From: Yponomeuta sedellus
Lineage: Eukaryota > Arthropoda > Insecta > Lepidoptera > Yponomeutidae
Direction: 5' to 3'
NCBI GenBank assembly: GCA_934045075.1
Contig: OW203722.1
Location: 22,662,879 to 22,726,878, forward strand
DNA length: 64,000 nucleotides
Within the stretch, counting starts at the first letter, position 1. Each line of letters begins with the position of its first letter. The notes under the pieces are model-generated. The model was given only the letters and a program-made list of their open reading frames with translations. It did not search any database and was not told where the DNA came from. The position numbers were made by a program, and so were the translations under genes. Below are positions 1 through 10,237 of this stretch, in pieces.

Positions 1-49
1 GAATTCGTCATATGAATAAAACACCAAATACATACATAGCTCAAAGTTA

Positions 50-311
50 GTGGCATTTTTCCGAGCGCGTCCGTGCTTGGCAAGGCAAGTTAAGCCGTTG
101 GTGCCGGCTGTCATATAATGGCAGTCGTTAAGCTATGTCAGAGGCCTTATGGGTGGCTTGATAACTTCTGACAGTCAGTCTTGTGTGACGCCCGCCACTG
201 TCTTATCCTCCACCAACCCGGACTTGGCCGTGGTGGAGTATGGCCTAACCTTCCTGCGAGGCAGGAAGAGACCCGTGCCCCAGCAGTGGGGACATACGAG
301 GGTTGATAACG
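50..311 (+). repeat. 5S-SINE, 5'-truncated copy with TSD
   Basis: Body and tail of the 5S-rRNA-headed SINE, ending GGTTGATAACG. The 5S head is missing. It is flanked by a 14-bp direct repeat, atagctcaaagtta, at 36-49 and 312-325, which marks an insertion by target-primed reverse transcription with 5' truncation. Confidence 0.85.
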
Positions 312-325
312 ATAGCTCAAAGTTA

Positions 326-794
326 TGATAGAGATAAATAGTGCTCTTTCAACTGCTTCAACTTTTAACTGCTATTTATATGAGAACGCCATGTAATAAC
401 AAGCTTCATAACAAAGGTATGACATTGCAAATGTAGTATAGACCACCAAACACATTCCGATCACAAGCCCACCATTTTAACACTGATAGCATATTGCCAT
501 TTTTATGAGTCATAAACTGTGACAGTAAAACATAACCCTTCTAGATTTTATACCCTCGCGGTATCTAATTTAGTACGTGTTCCCCTACTTGTGATATTGC
601 TCTTTGCAGTCTGGGAAATACAAACACATGGGGTGTCTCCATAGATATAGACTATTGCCAAAGAACTTTAGTTTTACTGGAAGTGTTTTTCTTTTATTTT
701 AAATTTATCTTGTCTGCTCCATTACAATCTTTAGATATGACTGGAATAAATAATTATGATGTCTCACTTTGACTGTTGTTGCGTTAATTGACTG
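326..794. other. AT-rich intergenic, nothing recognised
   Basis: No coding or RNA signal seen. The first ~30 bases recur at 21146-21190, so this SINE target site itself belongs to a dispersed repeat. Confidence 0.5.
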
Positions 795-935
795 CTTTAT
801 TGAGGTCGTGGGTTATATTCCCATTGGGGGCCGCAGTACATTAGTGCAAGTGGCCTTAGTCTGGGTGTATTTTCATGTTTGTGACGTCCTTGCCTGGTTA
901 CTGTTAAGCAGGGTGCCCTAGTTTAGGAACCAGTC
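795..935 (+). repeat. tRNA-headed SINE fragment, family F
   Basis: A B-box-like segment (GGTCGTGGG...) is followed by 'cttagtctgggtgtatttt' and ends '...cctagtttagga'. The same order occurs at 19260-19425. Only the 3' half of the tRNA-like head remains. Confidence 0.5.
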
Positions 936-2229
936 AAGTTATTGTTCTTCTTCTTCTTTTCGTGTCAGCGATTTGACCAGTTTATATTTTTCCTGCCCAA
1001 TAGTTGGCTACTGCAATTGCAGCAGCGTTGGCCTCTGTTAGGTCCTCCAGAGTGCAGGTGTGAGGGCACAATGGGCATTGGAGCAGGTGCGCCATGGATT
1101 GCGATGAGTCTCCACAGTCACATTGCTCCTCCGTTGGTGCAAGTGATTGTGTTGTGTGAAAGTATTATTAATTTCGACTAACAAAGTGAGATTCATCGGG
1201 CTCCATCCAGCTTTTTTAACAATAAAATTTATTGGAAGTAGCGTCTTTACCCTTATTCGAAGGGTAGTTTAAAAGCGCTACTATGTCTACTATACATACA
1301 TGAGTGTGGGAATGTCCCTATGACTTTGTTTATTTTCAAAGTAAGTTACGTCGGTCGGTCGGTCAATCAGTCGGTTAGTCAATCAACAGCACATAATTAT
1401 CCGTCATTCGATAGAAATGTACTATTGCATGACTAACTGACAGCTGGACGTAAGCTTCCCCCGACGACGTACCAGTACGGACAGAACCATTTTTTGTACA
1501 ATTTTGTGAGTTTTTTTAGCACGAAAGTGGCAAGTTCTAGTCTTCGTCTACCCCTCTGGGATACAGGTATGACATGACGTAACAATGTAAAGCTAACTTT
1601 GTTCCTGGGTTAATATGAACAAGCGCTTATTTAATTCGCACAAATTATGTTTCTCTTGGTGTTTGTTTCGCCCGAACCGAATGCAAAACTATTATCATAA
1701 AAATTTAATCAAAAACAAAAAACCGACTAAATTGGTCTTGGGTAAGACTGTATTGGAGCTATGTACACAGTCTTAAAGGGCTCCATACAGCAATATTGCG
1801 CCACAAATTAACAAAAATCATATATTTATTTTATAATGAATTAATTAAAAATTCTTTATTCCACAAAACGCATTGTTGCGTTTTTTTTTCAATGTTAAGA
1901 TTTTATTTCCAGTCAAACTTTGGTTTTGTTGATTTTTACTGATCGTTTTTGGAAAAAGGGACAGTATTGTACTCAATCAATGTTGTAGAAATTGTCTCTA
2001 AATCAGGTTAATAGCTATTTTTAGGACCCATTATCGTAAACCTAAGGCAAAACCATAAGACTAGATAGCATTAACGCCCAAAACGGCCGTTCTTTGCATG
2101 AATGCTACCTTGTCGTAGGTTCATAATTCTAGGTTCTCGGTCATATGCCCTAAAAATCACTATTAAAATCATTGAGAGACTATGAAACTAGCGGTCTACC
2201 TCTCCGCTATCGGTTTTAAGTTTTTACTT
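936..2229. other. Unassigned AT-rich stretch
   Basis: No credible coding region. The open frame at 942-1181 is low-complexity at its start and shows no family motif. A short run of ggtcggtcggtcaatcagtc lies near 1350. Nothing else was recognised. Confidence 0.4.
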
Positions 2230-2365
2230 TCTAGATTTAATTAGATTAATACTTTTTATTGAACACTGCACATTTTGCGAGTATTTGAAAAACTTAAATG
2301 GTATTTAAGTTACATAATATACAATTAGTGGTCTTATCGCTAAAAGCATCTCTTCTTTACAACCG
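2230..2365 (-). repeat. LINE 3'-tail repeat, family shared with 62625
   Basis: Read on the minus strand it ends in a TTGAATAAAAAG-like stretch followed by AATCTAATTAAATC. The second copy at 62625-62765 has the same order with (AATCT)n after GCAATAAAG. Confidence 0.55.
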
Positions 2366-2461
2366 TAGGATGGATAGGATTAAAAGATGAAAAGAGTTAG
2401 TAGGTATACATAAAACAGTGACTTTTCCCAAAAATATAACGTCAACATTTTTTGTTGAGCT

Positions 2462-2600
2462 AATAAAAAAAAGCCCAGGTCTTGGAAGTTTACATGTTTG
2501 TGTTGTCGTTGTTTCTGGTTCCCACGACACAGGGTACCTATCCTAGTGTGGAGCCAGAAGCAATGTATGTGCTTGTATGTAAATGTTATCTATGTTATCT
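2462..2600 (+). repeat. SINE family G, 3' body
   Basis: Contains 'cccaggtcttggaagtt', 'cgttgtttctggttcccac' and 'gaagcaatgtatgtgcttgt', the body seen complete at 20300-20535. The tRNA-like head is absent. Confidence 0.7.
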
Positions 2601-3916
2601 AATAATGCGTACTATTATATTTCATTTCTTAAAAACGTTCGAGCGGTTGTTTATAAGGAAACATATATACATCCACGCAAACGTACATCCACAAAATATA
2701 ATTATATACGTCCACGGAAAACGTTCGAGACTTTTTTCATAAAGAAACGTACATACATCCATGCATACGCACGAAAAACACAAACCTCCTTCCCTTTTGG
2801 AGTCGGTTAAATATTTCACATAGCCTTAACCAGTTTCAGCCAATTTCAACGGCCCAGACTTCAGTTAATGCGGAGAGAGAGAAGGTCGGTTGAAATATTT
2901 GGGAAACCGACAGTGTGAACGAAATGGCTACTCGTAAAATGTTCCGAGCGATTAAATGCCTTTGGACCCCCCCGGCTTCTTCCTCCACATAATAGACGCT
3001 AGTGTAAATGCACCTTTATAGGATCTTTTGTGATGTTCTGTAAAATATTACTGTGTTTGTCATTGGCTTGATGAGTATGTAGTTTAATGAAATAAAAAGT
3101 TGTCTGGAATTAATGCTAGTTCAATTGAATACAATTAACTGACTTTTATTTAGGTTTAATTACATAGGTCTAATGCTGGGTCTTAGAGTAATAAACTCTG
3201 TTAAGTAAATAAAAAAACATACGACCAACGGTAGTTAGCCAGTGTCGGCTAGGTCTACCTCACGATGGGCTGGTTGAGAGAGCGGAATGGGAGGTGAAGT
3301 GAATGGACTTACTTGGTGATGGTGGATGATGGCTCGCTTTAGCTGTTGGGCAGATGATGAGCGGTGATGGATGAGCTGATGCCTCCAGCGCACGGAGAAC
3401 ACTCCTGCACTGTTCACTTATAGTCTAATATTGTTCTTTGAGCTGATAAAGTTAATTAGTCACCAAATGTCTATCACTTCACGAGAATTCGAGCACTTAT
3501 CACGCGCGTATGTCACAGTGCAAATGTGTGTGCAGATGGCTGGATAAATTAGTAGCGAGCGAGCGGCACGAGCGACGGCACCGGGACGACTCAGAATAAT
3601 GAATGAATGACCACAGATTCATGATTACGTCGCGCGATCGATTCTCGCGCGAACAACCAATATCATCACTAATAGAAGATTCGATAAAAAGTCGCGCCTT
3701 ACAAATCGGACACAAACTATGACCCCTCAAGTTCAAGTTTAGTTAGTTAAACCCGAGATTTTGTGGAAATCCCAGGCCTAACTAATTAACTCATGGTTGG
3801 GTCATTGTACGTAGCAAAGCTATGAGATTTCTCCAGCCAGCCTATCTCTTTCTAGAAAGCCAGCAGTGTTTTGATGTCACTGCGGGCGCCCTGCGGGCGC
3901 TGGGATCCCAAGCTGC
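2601..3916. other. Unassigned; short duplicated segment at 2630-2790
   Basis: Two imperfect ~97-bp units beginning 'aaacgttcgag' (near 2633 and 2717) are followed by 'cctccttcccttttggagtc'. From 2800 to 3916 nothing was recognised except a weak piece of SINE E near 3763-3830 ('cataggttgggtcattgtac'-like). Confidence 0.4.
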
Positions 3917-4014
3917 CCACGCCTACACAGTGAATGGACATTAATTTAGCATTCATTTATGATTAAAAAAGTTTGAAACACCCGCCCACTTGACCATTCA
4001 CTGTGTACGCGTGG
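3917..4014. repeat. 98-bp foldback element
   Basis: Arms 3917-3937 and 3994-4014 are inverted repeats of 21 bp with one mismatch (ccacgcctacacagtgaatg...). The 56-bp centre is AT-rich. It is likely a small MITE or its relic. Confidence 0.6.
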
Positions 4015-4199
4015 AAAATATAAAAATATATACGGTATACGTATACATATATGAAGTTCAGGAAAAGCTCGAAAAAGTTGCAAGACTTGATTCGTAATCT
4101 ATTTATAATATCACAGAGGAAGACAATATGTAAGTATGCCTACCTACAGTACGCAGCCCTCGGTGCGCAAGTTGGACTCGCACTTGGCCGAATTTATAT

Positions 4200-4440
4200 T
4201 GTGGTAATTTATACTAATACTAGCTGTGTGCCGCGGTGTTACCCGCGGTTTATTAGGGAAATTATTGATTTTCCCATGGGAATAAGATATTTTTCCGCAG
4301 TGAAATGTAACCAACGTGTTACTCCAAAGTGTCAGCTAACTCCATACTAAATTTAATAAAAATCTCCCCAAACATTTAGACATGAAGAAGTAACAAACAT
4401 ACTTACATTGATTTTTTGTATCTGTCGTTTCTGTAACTAT
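4200..4440 (-). mobile_element. Helitron-like non-autonomous element, first part
   Basis: Begins 'ctagctgtgtgccgcggtgt' and continues through 'cccatgggaataagata' to 'gaagaagtaacaaacat'. This is the order of the widespread lepidopteran non-autonomous Helitron-like family; a related copy lies at 37860-38100. The other end reappears at 4700-4760, so the element is split by the palindromic segment 4441-4695. Class assignment is from memory. Confidence 0.55.
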
Positions 4441-4528
4441 TTTTATGCCACACCTGGCAATAAAGTGGCTTTTTCCGCACGCTGCGCGCACGGAAAAAGC
4501 CGCTTTCTGGCCAAGTGTAGACATAAAA
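4441..4528. repeat. Imperfect palindrome, ~37-bp arms
   Basis: Arms 4441-4477 and 4491-4528 pair around a 13-nt GC-rich centre. The inner 11 bp, GGCTTTTTCCG/CGGAAAAAGCC, are perfect. It could form a hairpin in single-stranded DNA or RNA. Confidence 0.7.
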
Positions 4529-4532
4529 AGAT

Positions 4533-4660
4533 GTACACAACACGGGAGGTAATAAAGAAAGCTCTCGATCGCATATTTACATCCCTCGCTTGCAGCTCGG
4601 GCCGCAAACTTCTGCGATCTCGGCCTTTCTTTGTATTACCACCCTAGTTGTGTAATGTAC
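4533..4660. repeat. Inverted repeat, foldback
   Basis: 'gtacacaacacgggaggtaa' at 4533 is matched in inverse by sequence ending 4660 ('...ttaccaccctagttgtgtaa' plus tgtac), with small indels. It is probably one foldback inserted into the Helitron-like copy together with the preceding palindrome. A short LINE-type tail (tacaataaggaatcttgtct) follows. Confidence 0.6.
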
Positions 4661-4699
4661 TATTCCTGTATACAATAAGGAATCTTGTCTTATCTTATT

Positions 4700-4765
4700 T
4701 CACTCACAAACTTTCGCCTTTATAATATTATTGTGTTGTGATAGTGTGATGTAATGTGATTAAAC
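4700..4765 (-). mobile_element. Helitron-like element, second part
   Basis: 'cacaaactttcgcctttata' followed by 'gatagtgtgatgt' matches the terminal part of the copies at 23800-23890 and 38060-38095. It is the continuation of 4200-4440 beyond the inserted foldbacks. Confidence 0.5.
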
Positions 4766-5228
4766 AAACTCTAATAATGCGCTAATCCTCTGCAAACTAT
4801 AAAAACTTCTGCAAGTCAGGCGCACAAACCATTTTACATTTTAAATATCCCAAACCATTTTAAATATCCCGAGCAGTGCCTGGATCCAACGCTTGGTTGC
4901 ACCGCTCCTTTTTCCAGGAAATTCTTCGCTCGCAAGTGATTCCGTCTTATATCGTCTAATGGAGACCTAATTAACGTTGGTACCAGCCGGCTTGGCAGGT
5001 TTCATTTTAAAGCTACTTTTTTACCCCGACACAGCTGTACCCTTATGTTGTTTAAGTACGTCCCAGAGCAGGGCACAGGGCTTTTCTTAGAAAAAAATAT
5101 TACTACGGGAGCATATGATTGCGGATGGTTAATTTCAAGCGCTGAGGCATGCGAACACCACTGACACTGAGGTTTCCTCGCAATGTTTTCCTTCACAGTT
5201 AGCGAGTTGTATTGCTATCATACGAGCA

Positions 5229-5561
5229 TCCCGTGACTACCGCTAGTGGCATTTTTCCGAACGCTTCCGTGCTTCGCCAGGCACGTTAAGCCGTTGGTGC
5301 CGGCTGTCATATAATGGCAGTCGTTAAGCCAGGCCAGAGGCCTTATGGGCGGCTTGATAACTTCTGACAGTAAGGCCCGCCACTGTCTTACAATCCTCCA
5401 CCAACCCGGGCTTGGCAGTAAGGCCCGCCACTGTCTTACAATCCTCCACCAACCCGCAGGAAGGTTAGGCCATACTTCCGTGGTGGAGAATGGCCTAACC
5501 TTCCTGCGATGCAGGAAGAGACCCGTACTCCAGCATTGGGGGCATACAAGGGTTGATAACG
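5229..5561 (+). repeat. 5S-SINE with internal duplication, TSD-flanked
   Basis: Lacks the 5S head and starts at 'cccgtgactaccgctagtgg'. A ~45-bp segment ('cagtaaggcccgccactgtc...') is tandemly duplicated at 5368-5455, and a short inverted piece (5458-5475, 'caggaaggttaggccatac') follows. A 14-bp direct repeat, attgctatcatacg, flanks it at 5211-5224 and 5562-5575. Confidence 0.8.
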
Positions 5562-5575
5562 ATTGCTATCATACG

Positions 5576-5910
5576 CTCGTGGCCTAGTGGAACCAGGTGA
5601 TTGGAATCAGTCACTTGTGCTAAGCAGCAGCAGGTGCGGTCAGCTGCTGAATGGGTGACCATACCCTGACTACCGCTATTGGCATTTTTACCGAGCGCTT
5701 CCGTGCTTCGCAAGGCACGTTAAGTCGTGGGTGCCGGCTGCCATTAACTGGCAGTCGTTTAGCCATGTCTGAGGCCTTATGGGCGGCTCGATAACTTTGA
5801 TAGCCCGCCACTGTCTTACAATCCTTCACCAACCCGGACTTAGCTCCCATGGTGGAGTACGGCCTAACCTTCCTGTTATGTAGGAAGGGGACATAAAGAG
5901 GGTTGATATC
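5576..5910 (+). repeat. 5S-SINE, near full length
   Basis: Starts 'ctcgtggcctagtgg' directly at the target-site duplication of the previous copy, giving a head-to-tail pair. The head (to ~5665) resembles 5S rRNA: 'ctaagcagcagcaggtgcgg' and 'atgggtgacc' mirror the 5S internal-control-region order. The tail ends GGTTGATATCA. Confidence 0.8.
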
Positions 5911-6059
5911 ACCATTATTAACATAAACATTGCTACTATAACTTCGCAACTTATAAAACAAAGTTATTAGTACATGCCCGCACTAGGAATCGAAACTGGA
6001 ACCGGTTAGAAACAAATCTAAAGTATGCATTATTGTTGCATTATGAAAGGTAACAAACC

Positions 6060-6652
6060 GGAAGTTGAACAGTTCTTGAATCACGTTTACTTTTGAACTC
6101 CAAAGTGATTGCGCCTTACAATTCCTGGATGTTAAAGTTATGACGAGATCGGATGGATCCCTAACTCACTGTGTTTACAGAAAACCTACACACACTGACA
6201 AGTACCTACATACTACGTCGCACCACCACCCTATGCATTTAGCATCCGTAGTACTTCATTGGTGGACAGAGCCTATGCATTGTGTGACCCGGAATTTATA
6301 CATGAAGAACTATCACATGTACAAGGGGTACTTAAGAAGAATGGCTATGGGGTGAAAGGCATGTATCAGAGGCGTACAACTAAGGTAAAGAGGGTTAACG
6401 TTCCGAGGATGCGAGCATACTTGCCGTACATTAGGGGAGTGACGGACAAAGTCGGTTTTTTGCTTTAAAGAAGTTTGCAATCAAGACAGTTTTCACTCCA
6501 CTGCTCAAGGTAGCAGCGCCGGTAGGAACAGTCAAGGACACCATACCCTATCAAACACCAGGTGTGTACAAAGTCGATTGCAGTTGCGGTAGTTCTTATA
6601 TCGGACAAACTAAGCGGACCATTGCTGAAAGAGTCAAGAAACATATCGCCTG
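6060..6652 (+). pseudogene. Penelope-like element fragment: RT end plus GIY-YIG endonuclease
   Basis: Three-frame reading gives the end of a Penelope-type reverse transcriptase ('[13 protein letters not shown]', '[19 protein letters not shown]', 'GVLKKNGYG'), then '[12 protein letters not shown]' and the start of a GIY-YIG nuclease ('[18 protein letters not shown]', '[12 protein letters not shown]'). In intact elements the RT copies the RNA and the GIY-YIG domain nicks the target. At least three frameshifts (near 6090, 6260 and 6465) and truncation after 'HIA' make this copy dead. The second PLE fragment at 54700 is in better shape. Confidence 0.85.
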
Positions 6653-6689
6653 GCTTATCGTCCTACATTGTCAGTGTAGTGTGTCGCAA

Positions 6690-6830
6690 CCCTAATAGTG
6701 CTTTGTGATAGCTGATTGAGGGTAGTCTTAAACCTCCTCAGCCGAAGATGCGAACGGGTGCCAGCCATCAGTCTTCTCGTGACCACGATGACTGTAACGT
6801 CGTCGAAACGTCGAGGTGAAATAGCAATAA
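6690..6830 (+). repeat. PLE-type terminal cassette fragment
   Basis: Carries 'cgtgaccacgatgactgtaa' then 'cgtcgtcgaaacgtcgaggt'. The same cassette lies inverted at 45540-45690, matching closely over ~130 bp, and a diverged form lies at 22620-22720. The GAAACGTC segment after a short hairpin resembles the hammerhead-bearing repeats known at Penelope termini, but the CTGANGA core is not intact. Confidence 0.5.
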
Positions 6831-7195
6831 CTAAATCTAAAGTATTTTTAATGACGAACAATTCGACAACATTTCGGAAGAGTCGCACACAACAACAAAC
6901 GACGACCAGAGCAATTATTGCTCCTGCACATTTCATAGCCTCGTAACGGCCGCCATTCAATAACAGCACGAATAATAGTATCGTTAAAAACTTTACCCGG
7001 GCTGCTTTCAAAATAGCTTGTTTACAAGAGCTACCATTCACAGCACGCGATGCACTAATTGTTTCTTAATTGCCATCGCTGTTCATAGCATATCCATCCA
7101 GCCTGACTGACTGAGTAGAAAGGCGAAATTCTCTGCAAAATGAAGTGGGAAATGCACGGCTTGCGAACATTTTACGTCCTTAGGAGGAAATATGA

Positions 7196-7270
7196 GTGGA
7201 ATATTGTGTTAATGAAGCGGAAAAGGTTTTTCGGGATCGTGGCAAGTGGCAAACTCAGCTCCAGTTGATT
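7196..7270 (+). pseudogene. LINE ORF C-terminal scrap
   Basis: 'VNEAEKVFRDRGKWQTQL' resembles the C-terminal 'VDEAKVICQDRGKWQSLV' of the LINE tails at 56284 and 61325. It is isolated, short and decayed. Confidence 0.4.
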
Positions 7271-7645
7271 GAACTGCAGTTCATAGCTTATTATGACCAT
7301 TCGACTGCTATTTATAAAAAAAAATCATTTGAGTCTAGAATCCTTTGTGACGTAAAGTATGTCCAATCTTCGAGTATGTTTTTTTAAGAACAACACTCCA
7401 ATTGTTCAACTTTCTAAAAAAACCACTCTGTATGTTGAGATTAACTAATATTAATTGCTTCAAGAAGGACTTTTCTTTTGAGGGCGCTGATAGCTTAAAT
7501 CAGTAGTAAAGTTTTACCTACTTAAACTAGGTTTCTTCACAACCACAGAGTACAGAGTTGGGCAAGTGTCTATTGTCTTACATTTTGTACAGCTTAGAGG
7601 TCCCAGTGTAATTTTCTAATGATAATGAGGTCATAACCCTATGTA
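7271..7645. other. Unassigned
   Basis: AT-rich, with no motif or repeat match noticed. Confidence 0.4.
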
Positions 7646-7649
7646 TACA

Positions 7650-7709
7650 TTGGTATCAACCCCACTGCCGGGGCACGCGTCTCTTCCTGCATCGCAAAAA
7701 GGTTGGTGG
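7650..7709 (-). repeat. 5S-SINE tail fragment
   Basis: 'tatcaaccccactgccgggg' and 'tctcttcctgcatcgc' are the minus-strand tail of the family. It is cut by the GC-rich insertion that follows. Confidence 0.7.
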
Positions 7710-7721
7710 AGGATGACAGTC

Positions 7722-8612
7722 ATGGGGTGCGATGCCAGATTACCTCTCCGTGTGCCCTTCCGCTTCCGTTCCTACTGGTTCATCTTGAACCAGTGGTAAG
7801 GGTAAGTGGCAAGGGCCGGTGCACCCTGGGCGCTGGTCAGTAACTTCTCTTTATGGGATCTTGCTGGCCAGCGGCGAAAAATCTGGCGGGAGGGGTCGCG
7901 TGGGCCCTGTTTCACCCTGTGGAGCGGGACCCAGGCGACCAACCGAATGAAGGACCGACGGGGGGGGGCGCCGCTGCGCGGAAGCGCGCGCGCCTCGTAC
8001 CAGTCGGACCAGAGTGGCCGCCGGGACGCGGAGGGTCGGGGGACCCTTCCGGCGGGCCGGAAGGCGCCCTTGCGTGTTCCGAGGGTGCCTTCTGGCACGG
8101 AGGGGGCCCGCGCGGTCGCTCTCCGCCTTCTCTGCTTTCAGAGAAGCGCTGGTGAGGGACGCGACGGGCCTCGCGTGTGGGGCGTGCGGGGGCCAACAGT
8201 GCATTGGCCCCCATGCGCCCCAACGAGGAGGTGCGCCGCCCTCCTCTAATCCCATTGGTCCAAGTAACGATGGGATGGAGGGGGCGGCACGTTGGGGCGT
8301 GTGGTGGCCAAGTTCTATCGCACTTGGCCACTATGCGCTCCAACGAAGAGATGCGGCGCTTTCTAGCCCCGTCGTCGAGCACTGACGGGGCAGGGGGCGC
8401 CGCCGAAGGAGTGCCCGAAAGGGCGCCCGCAGACGGGGTCGCGGAAGTGTGCGGAAGCGTCCCCGTGGCCCCGTCCTTTGCGGTGCGGAGGAACACCCCA
8501 GGAGTTTTAGTCGGTATACCGCCCTTTTCAGGGCGGGGAGTCCGAAATAACCACTGTGCTCCCCCGAGGTACCCGTAATTGGGGTTTCTCCTGGGTGAAA
8601 AAAAAAAAAATA
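7722..8612 (+). mobile_element. GC-rich 0.9 kb poly(A) retroposon, copy 1
   Basis: Starts GGGGTGCGATGCCAGATTAC and ends CTCCTGGGTG plus A13. A 12-bp direct repeat, aggatgacagtc, flanks it at 7710-7721 and 8613-8624. Copy 2 at 46501-47398 starts and ends at the same bases, so this looks like a defined unit rather than a random 5' truncation. Its GC content is far above its surroundings and produces long open frames on both strands that lack recognisable domains. An internal pair of related segments (8160-8240 and 8285-8365) each contain a GGCCAA/TTGGCC hairpin. The last ~130 bp ('aggagttttagtcggtatac', 'cccttttcagggcgggg') look like a LINE 3' UTR. Parent LINE not identified. Confidence 0.75.
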
Positions 8613-8624
8613 AGGATGACAGTC

Positions 8625-8712
8625 GCTAAGCCACGTCAGAGGCCTTATGGGTGACTGGATAACTTCTAACACTATAATTTCTGCCACTGTCTTACAATTC
8701 TCCGCCAAAAAC
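8625..8712 (+). repeat. 5S-SINE body fragment
   Basis: 'gctaagccacgtcagaggcc' to 'ctgtcttacaattctccgcc'. Its orientation is opposite to the fragment left of the GC-rich element, so the target was a junction of two inverted SINE pieces. Confidence 0.65.
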
Positions 8713-9412
8713 TGTAAATATAATTATAATATTGACTGAAATAATAATTATATACACCGGTTAATTTTTTGCGAAGCTGATTTCGCAACTACCCATTTAA
8801 CAGGGGTTAATAACATTGCTTCTTGTTATATTTTTGCTTGAAAGCAAGCTTGAATGCAATTCCAATTTTGCTTTCACCTCGGGCGAATATTTCAATTTCA
8901 ATTCTTTAAGTTTAAATTGTTAAAAAAAGCTGTTCTGTAGGCAAAAACCGATTTCACTTACTGAGGAAAATGCTTATAGGTAAAAGGACGAAAACGAAAG
9001 ACGAAATGTTTAAAACAATTTTAAAATGTTACTATAATAATGATTGTAGACTTTCAGTCCAGATCTTACGGGTGTAGTAAGTACCTGGTCGCACTCCGAT
9101 ATAACAACTATGTAAGTAGATCCGGACTAAAAGTCTACAATGTGTTGTGCTTACGAAAGTTTTAGTTCAAAAATATTGATGATTTGTTACACTTTCTAAT
9201 ATACTTATAAAAAATATGTAAAAGGTGGATCTGTTAAGTGTCCCTTTGCGAAATTTAACAATGTGTAAAGTATACTTTGTGCCAAATGGGGTACTATAGC
9301 ACAAAGAATTGCTTGAGATGATAATGATGTCTGGAATTCAAGCCAGTATAAAGCACTCATGCGTTGTACATTAAACATTGTTACATTATTAGTCACATAT
9401 GTCTGTAGTGGC
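8713..9412. other. Unassigned; small inverted pair near 9050-9140
   Basis: 'attgtagactttcagtccag' (9041-9062) is echoed in inverse by 'ccggactaaaagtctacaat' (9122-9141), a short foldback. Nothing else was recognised. Confidence 0.4.
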
Positions 9413-9450
9413 GGTAACCCAGTGGGTAGGAAAAGCAAGAAACCCAGGTT
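9413..9450 (+). repeat. SINE D head, interrupted
   Basis: 'cccagtgggtaggaaaagca' and 'acccaggttt' are the start of family D, which resumes at 9660. The intervening ~205 bp is an insertion. Confidence 0.45.
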
Positions 9451-9659
9451 TCACAGATTTTTAGATTTGCATTTGGGAGCCCGAGGATGCCTCGTGTTAG
9501 AGGCGAAACGCGTCGCGTGTTTTCTCACACAAGTATTGGTGTTTAGGTGTTCGTGTCTTGCTTCTGCTTGAAAAAGTAGGAGGGAGGGCGGTGCATTAAC
9601 TAACCGCATGGTACTTGTGGGATTTTTGGCGGAATTTAGCAAAGTAATTTTAACTTTTT
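9451..9659 (+). repeat. Insertion with PLE-like hairpin-GAAACG motif
   Basis: Contains gcctc-gtgtta-gaggc followed by GAAACGCGTC at 9487-9515. This hairpin-then-GAAAC layout is like that of Penelope terminal ribozyme relics. It interrupts a SINE D copy. Confidence 0.4.
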
Positions 9660-9766
9660 AAGACCCAGGTTAGATTCCCAGTGCGGGCACCAATGACGTT
9701 GTTTTCTAAGTTATGTACATTTGTCAAGATATAGTAGCAATATCACTCGCTAACGATGAAAAAAAC
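9660..9766 (+). repeat. SINE D, continuation
   Basis: 'gacccaggttagattcccag' (tRNA T-arm-like) and 'tgcgggcaccaatgacg', then 'tagcaatatcactcgctaac'. It is itself cut at the ATCATGAGGAAT site by the hairpin retroposon. Confidence 0.65.
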
Positions 9767-9778
9767 ATCATGAGGAAT

Positions 9779-10237
9779 TTAAAAACCTATTTAGAGGCTA
9801 AAAATTTCACCCATGCCGGGATTCGAACCCGCAACCTCTGGCTATCCGTACCAGCGCTCTACCAATTGAGCCAATGGGCGACTCACGGCATCAGTGAAAT
9901 TTCGAACCTCTTTACAAAAAAATAGTGTAATCATGTGGGTACAGTGATATCGATCCGATGTTAAACCTAACTGCAAAGTAGGTAGTCGGGGCTGTAAGTA
10001 ATGCAATTTGCTTAAGTCACATGTCGCTGCCTGTACGTAATACAGAGAATATTGTAAAGAGGTTCGAAATTTCACTGATGCCGTGAGTCGCCCATTGGCT
10101 CAATTGGTAGAGCGCTGGTACGGATAGCCAGAGGTTGCGGGTTCGAATCCCGGCATGGGTGAAATTTTTAGCCTCTAAATAGGTTTTTAAATTTGTTCCT
10201 TAGCACGGGTTAGTGCATTAAAAAAAAAAATAGTGTA
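9779..10237 (+). mobile_element. Hairpin tRNA-like retroposon, two inverted arms
   Basis: Arms 9779-9916 and 10053-10193 are near-perfect inverted repeats of ~140 bp. Each arm holds a complete tRNA-like segment: an A box like TGGCTCAATTGG, an anticodon-stem-like CTGGT/GCCAG, a B box GGTTCGAATCC, and acceptor-like GCCCAT/ATGGGT. The centre (9917-10052) is single-copy. A tail 'gttagtgcattaaaaaaaaa' follows the right arm. The 12-bp direct repeat atcatgaggaat at 9767-9778 and 10238-10249 shows insertion as one unit. It is not a functional tRNA gene: position 33 is not T and many copies exist. Confidence 0.8.

Noticed and set aside
7806..8708. Multiple open frames in GC-rich copy 1
   Set aside because: Same reason: overlapping frames on both strands, not conserved with copy 2.
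10086..10162. Functional tRNA gene
   Set aside because: More than ten near-identical copies with the same flanks, a C instead of T before the anticodon, and mispairing in the acceptor stem show that it is a retroposon module.
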